A stretch of DNA of 64,000 bases from Acridotheres tristis. Lineage: Eukaryota > Chordata > Aves > Passeriformes > Sturnidae. The notes under the pieces were generated by a model. It saw only the letters and a program-made list of their open reading frames with translations, had not been told where the DNA came from and did not search any database. Positions within the stretch are counted from its first letter, which is position 1. Every line of letters begins with the position of its first letter. The stretch lies in contig CM072885.1 in the NCBI GenBank assembly GCA_037013685.1, positions 28,619,442 through 28,683,441 on the forward strand. The letters run 5' to 3'. Positions 48,724 to 61,400 of the stretch are shown here, piece by piece. Both the position numbers and the translations under genes were made by a program.

Positions 48724-51700
48724 GGTGAGTGATGCCATCAGTACAGGTATCTCGGGGTGCAGCTGCATTGTGAGCTGCAGGTTGAGCTCTGGGGGCCTGA
48801 GAAAAGAGGCCATGAATTCATTAAAAAATTTTATATTTGCATAAAAAAGGGACCGGCAACCTGTGGCCTGACCAGGTGACCAAGCAAGGGGAGACATGGC
48901 AGGAGCTGTATAAAAACCTAGAGATTCCTTTGCTCAGTTGATCCTGATCTTGTTTCTTTCTCTAGCTGACCCCATACTGTTATTCTTTTTCCTGGTCCAT
49001 GTAATGTCTTCCATATAACTGTTAAAAACTCCAGCTATCCACATACACTACATACAGTGCAATCCTTACTTTATTGTAAGAATATTGTAAAATTAGCATA
49101 AAAGAATAACTACATTGAATCACTACTCATACTACAACTAAATTTTTATTCTGGGTTTGTAGTTGAGACTAAAGTCCACCTAGGAAAAAAAGATTGCTTT
49201 CTAAGAAGGGTCATCTGTAGAATCAAGGAAAAAGAAGTGTGTTTTGGAAAGCTACTCACTGATTCACAAAGATAGGGGTTGAACCCTTCTGAGGTACATG
49301 CAGATGCAAATCAGAAGAGATAAGTAGTCCAGACTTCATGAGGAAGTCTTCACTGTGCTTAGAGGCTTTGCTCACAGCACTAAATAAAACAGCATTGCCT
49401 TGTGGAATCAAGCACAATGACTAACTGGCAAGATTTTGAATGAAATAAGGATAATTCAGAAATTTGGTAGATTTGCTTCTCTTTCCTTTTGAAAGGGGAG
49501 TGTTTGAGCAGATAGACATGAACTACAACATAGTGGCATATGTCACTTCAGGGTTAGAAATTTGCCCCAGCCTCTTTTACTTTCTTTTGTAGATATAATC
49601 ACAGGCCTCTGAGATGGAACAGAGCATGGATAATTCTGTGACAGCATTGTTGTACTGAGAAACGGATAGTAAAAAGTGTAGTCATTCATAGTAAAGTGTT
49701 GATTAAAGATCTGATTCCAAGCTTATTCTGCATTTTTAGCACTCCTATGAAATTTCATGGGGGCTTTAGAGGTGCCTTCTCTGCAGTCCCTAAGGGGAAC
49801 AAACAGTTGCTTTCCCTTATAGTGCATCACTCCTAAAGAATAATGGGATTTGCTAACAGGAGAAAAATAATTTGCACCTGTCTATGCCATCTTCAGTGCA
49901 TCTGGTCAATTTAAGCCCTTTCAAATGTAAATTAAAAATTTTACATCAATATTCAAAAAGTGTGAATATTGATGTAATATTACACTTTGAAATTGGTTTA
50001 TTCATTGTTTATAATGGACATTGCTATGTGTCAGTTTCTTCATGGACTGGCTAGAAGGAGGTTTACTTATTTCTGTGGACCAACAATAGTGTGAGAATTC
50101 TGGATTTTGTTACAATTGTGCATGAAGAACACATTTTCCCACTGAAAAAAGCTGCTGATAAATGAATGCAATGAAAATTATGGTTCTAAATTATTTTTGT
50201 GCATAAAATTTTAAGTGAGACACAAAATCACCTTGAAATATTTTATGAAGTTAAATTTCACATACATTTCAATACTTTGTCTTCAATTTCTCAGAACTTA
50301 GCCAGTTTCTAAGCATTTGGAATTAAGCCTTCCATCTGAAAGTCTTGTCTTAGCCTAAATTTCACTGGAAATCACCAGTAAATAGTACTTGGCCATTTTC
50401 TAGTACAAGGCTAAAGAAAATGCATTTTCCTTTCAAGTTAAAAACAAGTAAAAAAGTTGCAATGGTGTTGCTGTCAAGCTTTAGTAACTCAATATGGAAA
50501 AAGTGACTTGACATTTGGCACCGGAGCAGGGCTGCATTTTGAGTGTGCCATTTACCAACAAGTATCTGTGAAACCTACTGGCATAAATTGAATGTGTAGG
50601 GCAGATCAATATGCTGGATGAAAAGTCAGTGATATGTTCTATAAAGTGTGTATTATGTCCAAGAGCAGAGACTGTGTCATGGATGAGTTTCAATCATTTC
50701 TTCAGTACTCTTGAATATCAGGAGTATGTCTAATGATTCTTTGATCTTTGTTTGGTTTATTTTTTTTAATCAGAAGACACATTCATCATGAAGATAGCAA
50801 AGTCAAATGCAGAGAAGTTAGGGAATGATAGGGTTTATGTTTATTTGCAGTCTTAACCAAATACATACGTATTAGGAGTGTATTTTGTTTTGTGTGCTTA
50901 CAGTGTTTTGTTTTCCTGGGATTTTTTTCATTCAGTGTTCCTGGTAAGCCTGGTGAATCATCAGGATGATTCTGAAACCTAACACACAGAATCACTACTA
51001 AGCTTAGAAGATATGTAGTGGCAAGACAGGGCACAGTAAAAGTATTTCATGGTGATTGCCTTAGAACTATAGTGTGATTTTAGGCAAGTCAATGAAAACG
51101 TGGTTTTTTAGTTGTGATCCCTGCGAGTATCTACTCTTAATGAAGAACAAGTCTGCACTTGCCCTGAGGCCCACAGAGATCCATGAGATCTTCTTCAAAG
51201 CACCCTTCTGACTTCCTGAGAATTTCACAGACAAAACTGCAAGCAATGAACTTGATATTAAATCTCGACTTACTCATTAGCTGTTTGCCTAGATGCTTGC
51301 TCACTTTGAGCCAAGAGTAGGAAACAATACACTGGAAAATGGAGTCCCTCAGAGGTGCCTTGTCCTAAACGGGATCATTACGTGGATAAATGTGTTGAAA
51401 TGTACTTCCAGTAGGAGACTGACTCTGGCATTTCCCAACTTACCAGGCCTTAATCTTGCAACTCTTGAATTTTATGAGCATTGTGAAACTGAGAAATAGT
51501 GTGGAGCTTTATAATCCAAAGGTAAAATATACTCAAGTTAATAATTTTATTATAATTTGCATTTTATAGAACAAGGGATTTTCCTAGTTTTTCTGCAGGT
51601 TTGTTGGGGTTTTTTTTCAAAGTAAGAGAATTATTACCTTCTTTTATTTCATCCTTTACTTGTTTTCTTATTTAAATCTGGACATCATGTAGGATCTTCT

Positions 51701-51934
51701 TTTTCCATTTGTTTAGTGCCATTAACAGTTGGTCGTTCTGATCCTTTCTCCTTCCAAAACTTCCAGCTACCCAATAGTTGCAGCATTCATTTTCTGATTT
51801 AGATGTCACAGCCTCTGCTCTGCAGTGTTAAACAATGTCATTGCAGAAGAATGTCAAGAGAAGGCCTGTGTAGACCCTGAGAAGCATTCTCTAGTTAGAG
51901 AGACACAAAAGGCTTCTCTCAAGGCAAATGCCAA
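48724..51934. other. AT-rich non-coding stretch
   Basis: No gene recognised. It contains one perfect 15-bp foldback (49941-49977). A slightly GC-richer part follows the CR1 fragment (about 48724-48920) and is unassigned. Confidence 0.5.
49941..49977. repeat. Perfect inverted repeat, 15-bp arms, 7-nt loop
   Basis: TTACATCAATATTCA (49941-49955) and TGAATATTGATGTAA (49963-49977) are exact reverse complements separated by AAAAGTG. The stem is AT-rich. It could extrude as a hairpin or be bound by a dimeric factor; no specific factor is implied. Confidence 0.9.
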
Positions 51935-52263
51935 TGTGCTCTTGTTTTGTTTCCTTGGTCGCCCCGTGTCCCTTCCCCATCCCTCAGTCTTCCGGTCACT
52001 CCCACCCTGTTGCCCCGTCGGCTCCCATGCCCTAACCCCACCTTTGTGCCACCTCCATGTCCCCTGGTAACTGGTCTCTGATGCTGCTCCTGCCCTGAAC
52101 ACCCATGTACTTGAACGTGGACCCTCACCGTGAGGTCTGCCTTTGCGTCTGACCCTGGACGATCCACGTGCGTGGCTGAAATAAAAATCTCTGTGGAACC
52201 CATACAAAGGCCCTTCCTACCCCTTTACCATTGACCATATTAACAGCCATCCAGGCTATAACA
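51935..52263 (+). repeat. Probable ERV LTR remnant in a GC-rich block
   Basis: A GC- and CpG-richer block stands out from its AT-rich flanks. It opens TGTGCTCTTG, contains CTTGAACGTGGACCCTCACC and a poly(A) signal AATAAA at 52180-52185, and can be ended at CTATAACA (52263). TG...CA ends, a compact U3-like GC-rich part and a poly(A) signal about 80 bp before the end all fit a short LTR on the plus strand, and I recall related sequence in bird genomes. No clear target duplication was found. A retroposed gene fragment is the main alternative. Confidence 0.45.
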
Positions 52264-52450
52264 AAGGCCAGTGAAGAGAAGGTGAAAATAATGGGGACAG
52301 GAAGACGAGGCAACTGGTGTCTGCCACAGACTGGGGCCTGCTCAGTGTGCCCAGAAACTAATAGAACCCTGACAGGCAGTGAAGAACTGCAGCCTTGGGC
52401 AATCCCCCCATTTCCCTAATGGCTGGTGATTCTGTAAAAATAAAGACTTG
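52264..52450 (+). other. Unassigned sequence attached to the LTR-like block
   Basis: This stretch follows the presumed LTR end and keeps a higher GC content than the flanks. It has a second AATAAA at 52439-52444 and a short open frame (52231-52419) with no recognised motif. It may be retroviral internal sequence or an unrelated old repeat. Confidence 0.3.
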
Positions 52451-55400
52451 TCTTAGGGTGCACTGGCCTTCCTACCTGCTGACCTTGTCTCCATTTCTGT
52501 GAACAACGGATTTGTTGCTTGTTATTTAGCTGCATTTCAGCTGATTCTCAACTTGCTTTGAATTTTTCCATTACTAGTTAGAAAGTGTACACACTGAAGC
52601 AAAAGGTCAAATCTCACCTTTGGCAGTTATTTGGACACTTTCAATAATTCTCCTTAGTTGCTTACTATATAAGCATGATCATCCCATTATGAAGAGCCCT
52701 GGCAAGTTACAACCTCTACTGTCTCTAATTCATGCCTGCCAAGCCTGTTCACTCAGCAGCAGGTGACATTGCAAAAAGAATTTGAACAAGTCTCACCATT
52801 AACAGCATCTTGTTGCTTCTCTCATTATAGCTAGACCTGATTTTCTTTATTAGCTGAAAGATTTGTATTTTAGTACAAATATTCAAGTACTGCCAATAAC
52901 TTCAGACTTTCTAAACTGGCTTTCAAGCCCAATTAGAATTGGTTAGATTGCTTACTGGAAGGAAAAAAAAATAAAGAAGAAATTTTTTAAATATCCACAC
53001 ACCAAAAAAATCCCCCCTCCAAACAAACAAAATCCCCCTTCAGCTAATTCAAATACAGGCCTTGCTTTTCAATTTGTGGGTTTTCATGGAGGGCTCAGGA
53101 CTTTGGATACTCGTGAACATGCTCCTGTGAAATATTGTATCTAACTTATTTCATAGTCTTGAGACTGACTTTTCTAACTTTTTTATGTCCTATTCAAATT
53201 CTACTCTAATATCTATTTGCAAATAGCTAGATACTAAAGTAACTGGAAATATATAAGCTTCTCATAATATTTGATCCACAAATGTTTTGCAAAGAATAAA
53301 ATAAACAATAGCAGACCTCTTATCTGAAGACTGTCTAAAATGTTTAATTTATTATGTAGATTTTTGTATATGTATCTGGAAATTAGTGATAAATTGTTAA
53401 TAAAAAAATGTGGTATTTTGAAGACACTAAATTTTTAAACTTAGTTTTATTTTTGTGACCAGGCTACAGTTGTGAAGATATTAATAAATATGCATGGCAA
53501 TAAAATTCAATGCTTTTTTCCCCAGAATATTTAGGAATTCATTCCTTCCTATTTCTCCCTTTGCTTACACTGTAATAGTCCTCTGTTTACTAGTAGGTTG
53601 TAGAAATTGTTTAAAAGGAATTAACTGGGCAAGATATCTACAGCCAGAATATTGGTCTTTCTTTTTGTCATACCCACTCATATTCCCAGTAATCTGAGCA
53701 GGACGACATTTTCAGTTGTATTGCTAATAAAGGCTACATCTTTGCTTGGTCTTCTTTGATTTATGTAGTTCTGTGCTTTGCTTCCTGAACAGAGAAAACA
53801 ATACCTAACTTTAAATTAATGGTTTGAGTTTTAATTTGAATTACTTTCTGATATGATACATTAATTCTCATCACCAACTGCAGAATCATAACTCTTCAGA
53901 ACCAATTTAGGTGAAGCTGGAAAGTCTTATACCTTGCTGAGGTCTGGTGCTATAGCATTGAATTATTGTTTTCTATTGCTTTGCAATCTGAAGGCACTTT
54001 AATTTTCCTGCTGGCAGGAAACGATGAAGGCAGGAACACACTCAAAACTTTTAGTTCCTTGTAATTAAGATGCATTGATACAGCTGAGCAAATCTGTTTC
54101 TCTCTATACACTATCCAATTTTGAATGTATTTCTATTTCAATGCTATTCACTTATCACCTCTAACACTGTGGTTGATGACAGTACAATGAATCCTTGCAC
54201 ATTTTTATTTGGTATAGCTGAAACTTATGTGGCTTACAGTTATTCTTAAGTTAGATTTCTATACAAAGGTGGTAGAGAGGTAGTCTGAAAATGTAAGAGT
54301 TAGGTTCTGTATTGTATGACAATATTATATTTTTTCAGGTTAGGTCACTCCTACATCACCATCTTGGCATAACTTCCAGTAAAACCTTGGAGAAACTGTA
54401 ATATGCAGGTATGAAACAATGCATGGAAATCAACTGAATTACACTCAGTATAAACCAAAACACTGATACTTAACATCTTCTGAATCACATTTGCTCAAAA
54501 AATATATTTAAATTAAAACTTAGCATAGCAAGGTTTTTCTTTATGATTATCTTATGGCACATAGCAATCTGATCTAAAATGTCTCATTATCATTATTTGT
54601 AGAATAGTTTATGAACTTGCTTACCACAGAGAATGAAGACGTTTCTTGTAAAATTTATCCTAATTTAGGTCAATGCTAGTGACAAAAAATTGCACTATAT
54701 TTACTACAAAACCCTCCTTCTTTCCTTACAGGTTTACAAAAATGAAAGAAGCTGGGAAAATAAAATAAATTGATATGCAGCACGCAAAAACTGCAATATA
54801 AACCAGTTCCTGGAACACTACAGTTTTCCCAATATTTACAGTTTAAACTTTATTGTTAGATACTCCCTGGAATGTCAATGGTCCCACAGTCTCAAAAGGA
54901 GCTCCTGCTTTAGATTGGGGTTGGACAAGGATAGAAGTACTATGATGCACTTGTTCATATTTCCAGGGAACTGTTTAAATTCTCAACAGTTCTCTAACTA
55001 TTTAAAAGTACTTACTATCCTTAATAAGAAAATTCAATATGTGACAGCTTTTAATTTGTGAACATAATATACCATTTACTTGAGGGAAACTTGAATTATC
55101 CTAAAAGAAAAAAAAATATTTAAATAAATGTTAAATACTTTCAGTGCCATCTATTGGCTGATAAATTGTTTCAAATGAACATCAGCTTCATAATTGTGGA
55201 CAGTGAGGTAGACCTACTTATAGTAATATTTCTAATTTGTACTGAAGGTAAAACCAGCATCAGGGTCTATAATCATATTTGAAGAAATTATTCCATCTCA
55301 AAGAATTTAAAGTATAACCATTTTCTTTTCTTTATAGAAAACAACAAATTCTGTGGGATGCTTCAGAAATATGGTGGTAACAATGTTCTAAAACATTTAG

Positions 55401-58400
55401 AGAATGAGTTTGGTGGTGGGAGACATAAGAAGAGGTCAGGAAATGATAAAAATTTGCCCTTTTAGCCTGAAAATGCAGTTTTATTTGTCTGAACATATCA
55501 TCTAATCAGTTTAGCTACATTAACTTCTCTGTAAAATTTCAAGCCAAAGACACTCTTCACTGCATCTCAGATTCCATTTCAGGAATACACTGAATTCTGT
55601 GGCATCTCTCAGCAGTTAGGCATGTCCTTAACTTGCCACATTCATAATTTTATCAGGAACATAAAGAATACTATTCCACTGGAATTACACACATGGTTAA
55701 AAATAATCTCATTATTGTTTTCTAGAGCAAAGTTTGCCATTTTGAATGAATGAAGCTTATATATTTTATCATTTGTGAAATGGGTTTATTTCTTAACTCT
55801 CCAAATGAGTTTAGTTTAGGATTTCAGGTAAGCTACCCAGAGGATGTGTTTATACAAGATAGGCATATTTGTTACATATATAGTTATGGAGCTTGATATT
55901 TCTTTGAAGAAATTATAATTGAAGATTTCAATTATTTCTTAGTTCTAGGAATTCCACCATTAAATATGAGTTATACTTTTTTTTTTCCTCAGTATTCTAA
56001 GGGGATTTTTTTGCCTCCTGGATAAATTATGTCACAGTAAAGGGATTAAATTATGACTCATAATTGCAAAGGACCTAACTGCTCTGAAAACTTGGCTTGA
56101 TCATAGTGCCCTGTGTCAGAAAGGGACTTAGTATCCCACACAGCTTTTTGTTTGCATTTGCTGAAACTTTTTAAAAGAGGTCAGCTTATCTCTTTGATAA
56201 ACTAGGTATTTTAGATCAGCTGCTTGGGAAAAGAGCAGAGCTACACCTATGCCCAGAGAGTGCAACCACTGCAAACTGATAATGGCCAGTTCTGTCCTGG
56301 GAGAAGGAATTTATCTAATTACTTAGGGTTTGCAGTCTACCTGAGATGAGCCTTTAAGTTCTTTCTGTAGTCTAAGGCAACCTCTCCAGGTTGGCAACTT
56401 AGACAGAAATCCTTGTTACAGGACAATGAACCAGAAAAAGAAAGTATTTTTCTGAGGTGCCCGTATCAGGGCCTATACAGGAAATGCAGATGACCTTAAA
56501 TTTAACACTAAAACTTTTTAGGAGACTGACATTTTGAAATTAATCTTACCCTTACTGTCAAATCTTTTAACTTTGAACAGGTCCTTTGCGAGCATTTCCA
56601 ATTTTTGCAGTTTCTTTTAAAGGAAAAAAACCAAAAAACAAATTGTCAGGTCTATGTTACAAAAATAATCTTGGGATAATGTCCCTAGCTGGGGGAAGGC
56701 AGGGCAGGAACTTTCTGGCTGTGGTCCCAGAGATTATGGAACCTGCCCTGGCTCTTGAGGTTCATCCTGTCTGGCCCATGGGCAGTCTCCACCATTCCTA
56801 TCCTCATAGTGCACTGAAACTGTTAACATTTTGGCACTGATTTAATCTTTCAGGTCTTTTCTACTCCTGACATTAATTTTTGCTTCTCCATTCCCCTTAT
56901 GCCCTCTCTGAATCAGACTGCCCTTTTTTGGCACTGAAATGCAGCTAAGAAGCCTGAAGGCTATGAACTTTTGGCCACAGACTCAGAAGCCATGACAGAG
57001 GCTGAGTCAACAAAATGACTCAAGGCCTGAAACACATTTGAAAAAAGAAAAAAATAATCTGTCCCATAGGATTTGAAATAGACTAGGTTTTTAACAAATC
57101 TTCAGCCAAAGCAGAAAAATCCCAGAATGGGAGCAGTGGGTTTTTTGTTAATATGGTGAAAATAACATGAACACCAGTGCTGAACTATATCTGTTGGTGA
57201 GGGAAGAATACAAAAGTGCAATAATTATTTAATGACAGAAGAAATGTCTGACTCAGTGTTCATCTGAATCCCACCTTATCACCTCTAATTTAATTCCCAT
57301 TTACAATGGGATATTGGAATGATATTATATAGGCTGAAGCAGAAATGACCCTTAGCTGTAGAAGATTATGGCTAGGGGCAAAATCATATGAGAAAATCTA
57401 ATCTTGCCAAATGTGAGGACTAAAAAAATAAGTATGGAAGTTCATTTGCAATACTTCTGATGTTAGAAGCTTTATATGAGTTACAAGATTTTGGTGCTGT
57501 CATATCCAAACAAAATTTACATTTGGATAAATGTAAATCCTCTGGATAAAACCAAATGTGGACTTGGAATGCTATTTTTTAACAGAAAAAAGCCACTCAT
57601 AACTTACATAGCTTTTTTTGATAAATATTTTGATTATTAATAGGTTAATTTATTTAACTTAATAGGTCTCTAATATCCAAAACAGGAAAATTTTTCATAT
57701 TAAATTTTCAAGCACGTATATACCTGTAAATACATTTTTTTGGAGAATTGCCTATGACATCATTCTCACTTTGCTACTTCCCTTTTCCAAACAAATAGAA
57801 ATCACGTAAGACTTACCTTTCAGGTGGGTTGTTTATAATTTTGAATATTTATATCATTTGACTTAGAAAGTCCTTCCTCCTGTCCCATACTTAAGTGATT
57901 TTTAATAATTTTCTAAGTGAAAAAGATGTCATTTCTGTGATTTATCTCAACTGATGACAATGTACTGCACAACTAAATTGGCACTCTAAAAAAAAATGTA
58001 TTTAACAGCGTTTCTTGGGTCATAATACTTGTTCAAGTATTATTGTGTTGATAATAAATTATCTCCATATGGTATTAACTATGTTCATGTCAAAGACATA
58101 GGTCTCAACTGTGTTGATTTAAAGTTTCTACAAAAAATGTTTAGTAGAATCAGTCCCTTGACAACACAGTAGCAGTATAATTTCAGCACTAGTTTGCTGT
58201 CACCAAGACTGTCTAAACAAAGTGGTTCTGGTTTTTGTCTTACTACAAAATATTTAGGTACAGTTCGGTCTTAGTTAAAGATCTCTCAAACCAGTGTGCT
58301 GCTTGAATATAAAATAATAAAAATTGAGTAAGACCCTTTTGTACTGACCAAATTGTTAATTCTCTGTTGTCTCTGCAGTTACTCACAAAGATTATTGCTG

Positions 58401-61400
58401 CACAAATTAGGCTCAACTGCAATGGAACGTCAGTAGGGAATAAAAAAAAGCGTGGGCTTATATTGTTGAAGATTCATATCTGTGGAGTAACCTTGTATGA
58501 ATCTTATGATTCCATGAGGTTTAGGTCCCCAGGGTTTAGGTGAAAATGTTAAAACTTTATTTCTGTTTTAAATCAGCTGAAAGCAATCTCTTTGTTGACA
58601 AGTCAAATAATTTTTTTTTTTTTTAGCTTAAGACATTGCAGTGTTCGTAGTCCAGAATTATGTTCCCTGGATACCCCTAATATGATGATGTTGATTCATT
58701 AAGTGCATCCTGAAAAGAGATGAGAAAAAGAAAAATCTTAGTTATCTTTCATAAAACAGCTAATAACACAGTTTCATGTTATCTAAAAAATGTTTATTAC
58801 AATTTTAAAATATTATGTCAGGAAAAAATTCATATGCATAAGTTTCAGGACAGCTTGATTTTTATGTCCCACAGCTGTGTCACTTATATTTTCATGTACA
58901 GATTTATGCTGTAGAATTTCAAAATATGCAAGATTCCAGGTTGAGTGGATCCAATCTGATGATGCATTCTGGGAATGGTACAGTTCCTTTAATTCTTGTT
59001 TAAAAAGCCTTGTCAGTCTTCTGAGTACGAAGACAGTGACTAGACTTCCCGTTATACTGAAGTGTCAGGTTGCTTAGAATTTGTACCTCATGGTGTCACT
59101 GGGATAATCTACTATTTGATGCAGCAACAAGTTTTTGAAGTAGGACTTATTTGGTTATTTAAATAGTAGCATGTTTTTCTGTACAAGATTAATAATAATG
59201 ACTGTTCTCAACTGAAAAAAAGAAAAATTCCTAAATCCTTAGAGCAACTTAGACTGGCAGCTGGTTTAGTCTTTTAACTTCCAGCATCATTTCCACTGTG
59301 ATGATGTTCTTATGGGACTAGAATTTCTTTTAGGCCTGATTCTAGACAGAAAAAGGATAATTTTTATTTTTTTAATTAATTTGTAGGACACAGATCACCC
59401 CTGAAAATTCTCACAAGCAATGCCTTGTTGATGAAAATATACTCTTCTTGGGTGTTTTTTTTAAATATATCTTGATGTATTGTTTTAGTAGCTGAAAAGG
59501 ACGTAAAAAGTCAGTGAAAGGAAAATAAATAAATACATATTAAGCACAAATATAGTTTCTACCTGAATACATGCATCGTATTTTCAATGTTTTTGTGTTT
59601 TTCATATAACACTCTAACGTTGTCCTGTCATTAATTCAAAGAAACCCAGAGCAAACAGCTTCAAGACAAATAGCAGTATTTTTGCTTAAGACCAACCTCT
59701 TATAACTAAATTTTAGTTGCCTTAAAGTCAAATATCTCACCTAAATTTCTCAATGCTTCTCTCCACTCTGTGCTCTTTTAGAGAGCAGTTCAGCCAGAGT
59801 CTGAGGGAACTGACATCTGGAAGTACCTGTCTGTCTCTCTCTATTTGTGTTTGCCTCTCATTTGAGGTTAGGTGAGATGGGATGCCTTTCCTTCACCTTC
59901 TCTACAGTCACTTCAGGGTTATTTGAATGAAGTGAGTATAGGAGAAGTGCATGTGCCCTCCTTTTTAAAATCTTGTTTTATGAGTAAACGTTTCACAGTT
60001 CTTTTTCTGATATTAGTTATTATTTCTATTTTGTCATTACTGTCGTTAAGATCATTAATATTTTTTAATATTTTCAATTGAAAAAAAACCCTTCTAATTT
60101 TTTTAATGAGAACCTTTTGCTGCAAAGGTGAAAGAAATGCACAAAAGTGCTACATATTCACATTTTTATCAAATAACGGAAAAAAATTCTTAGTATAATT
60201 ATAGCAAAAAGATAAAATCATATTTATTGTTCTTTTTTAGTTGACAATTCAATCCCTTGTTGACTAATTCCTCTACCTAAATAAATCCATATTGACATGT
60301 TTGGGAATCAGTCTTTTATCCAGGACCTAGTGATGGAGTTTTCACTGTGAAAGCTGTGATGATTAGCGAAGAATAGCTTGACTCTTTTCAAATTTTGCAA
60401 TGTCTTATAAAATAAAGGAAGATTTATTTTATATTTACACATATGCTTTGCAATTATTCAATCGACCAAGTCAAAATTTTACAAATAAAATACATTTGTC
60501 ATTTCATTATGCATTGTTTGAGGTTGAAAAGGCATTTGATTATCGTAATTGCATAATGGATATTAGCTACAATGACAATCAAAATAAACACAGAGCATTT
60601 ATGTAGCATCTTTCCATTGTCCTTTTCCAAAGTATATAATCCTTGGACAAACTGCACATGAATAGTATGCTATGGTTAAACAAACAAGCCTTTAATGATC
60701 AGCAGTGGTGAATACAAGAGGTTTCTTCCAGATATATGTCTCAATATAAATTATTCTCTTTCCAAACTTTTTTGTAAGAAGCTTGTATATTTCATGGATT
60801 TTTAAATAATGATTAGAAGTGTTGCCATGATGTTCTTAATTTTTATTACTGAGAAACACATTTTCTGATATTCTGTAAATGCTTTTTTACAGTCTCTTCC
60901 AGTACTGTTTGAAACAGATAAAATATTTCTTCCATCATAGATGAGATCATGAATCCACTGCAGGAAGTGGGAATATTGTGACCTTCACTTGGGCAGGCTT
61001 TTCAAAAGAGATTGTTGAATTTTTTTGTCTCAAATGCAGACATCAGATACTAAGTAACTATGCTGTAGAAGTAAAACTTTATTCTAGGGAGAGGCATTAT
61101 CTTCAATATACCAATGTATAATAAAAGACAAGACCTCAGGGTTTTTTTCACTGTGAAAGTGAATTGGCCATTAAACAAAAGCAATACGTTATGTCTTCTG
61201 AGCTAGGTATGTTCAAATATAGCTATTTTCACTAGACAAGTTTTTGGAAACTATGTAAAACGGTAAATGTCAATTTATTGCCCCCAAATGATTTAAGGAA
61301 TAGTGTACTTTTTTTCCTGTAACCAAACACCTCCAGACAATAGATAATAATACATCATTGATACTTGATAAATTCCTTAACACCTTAAAATGCATCAACC

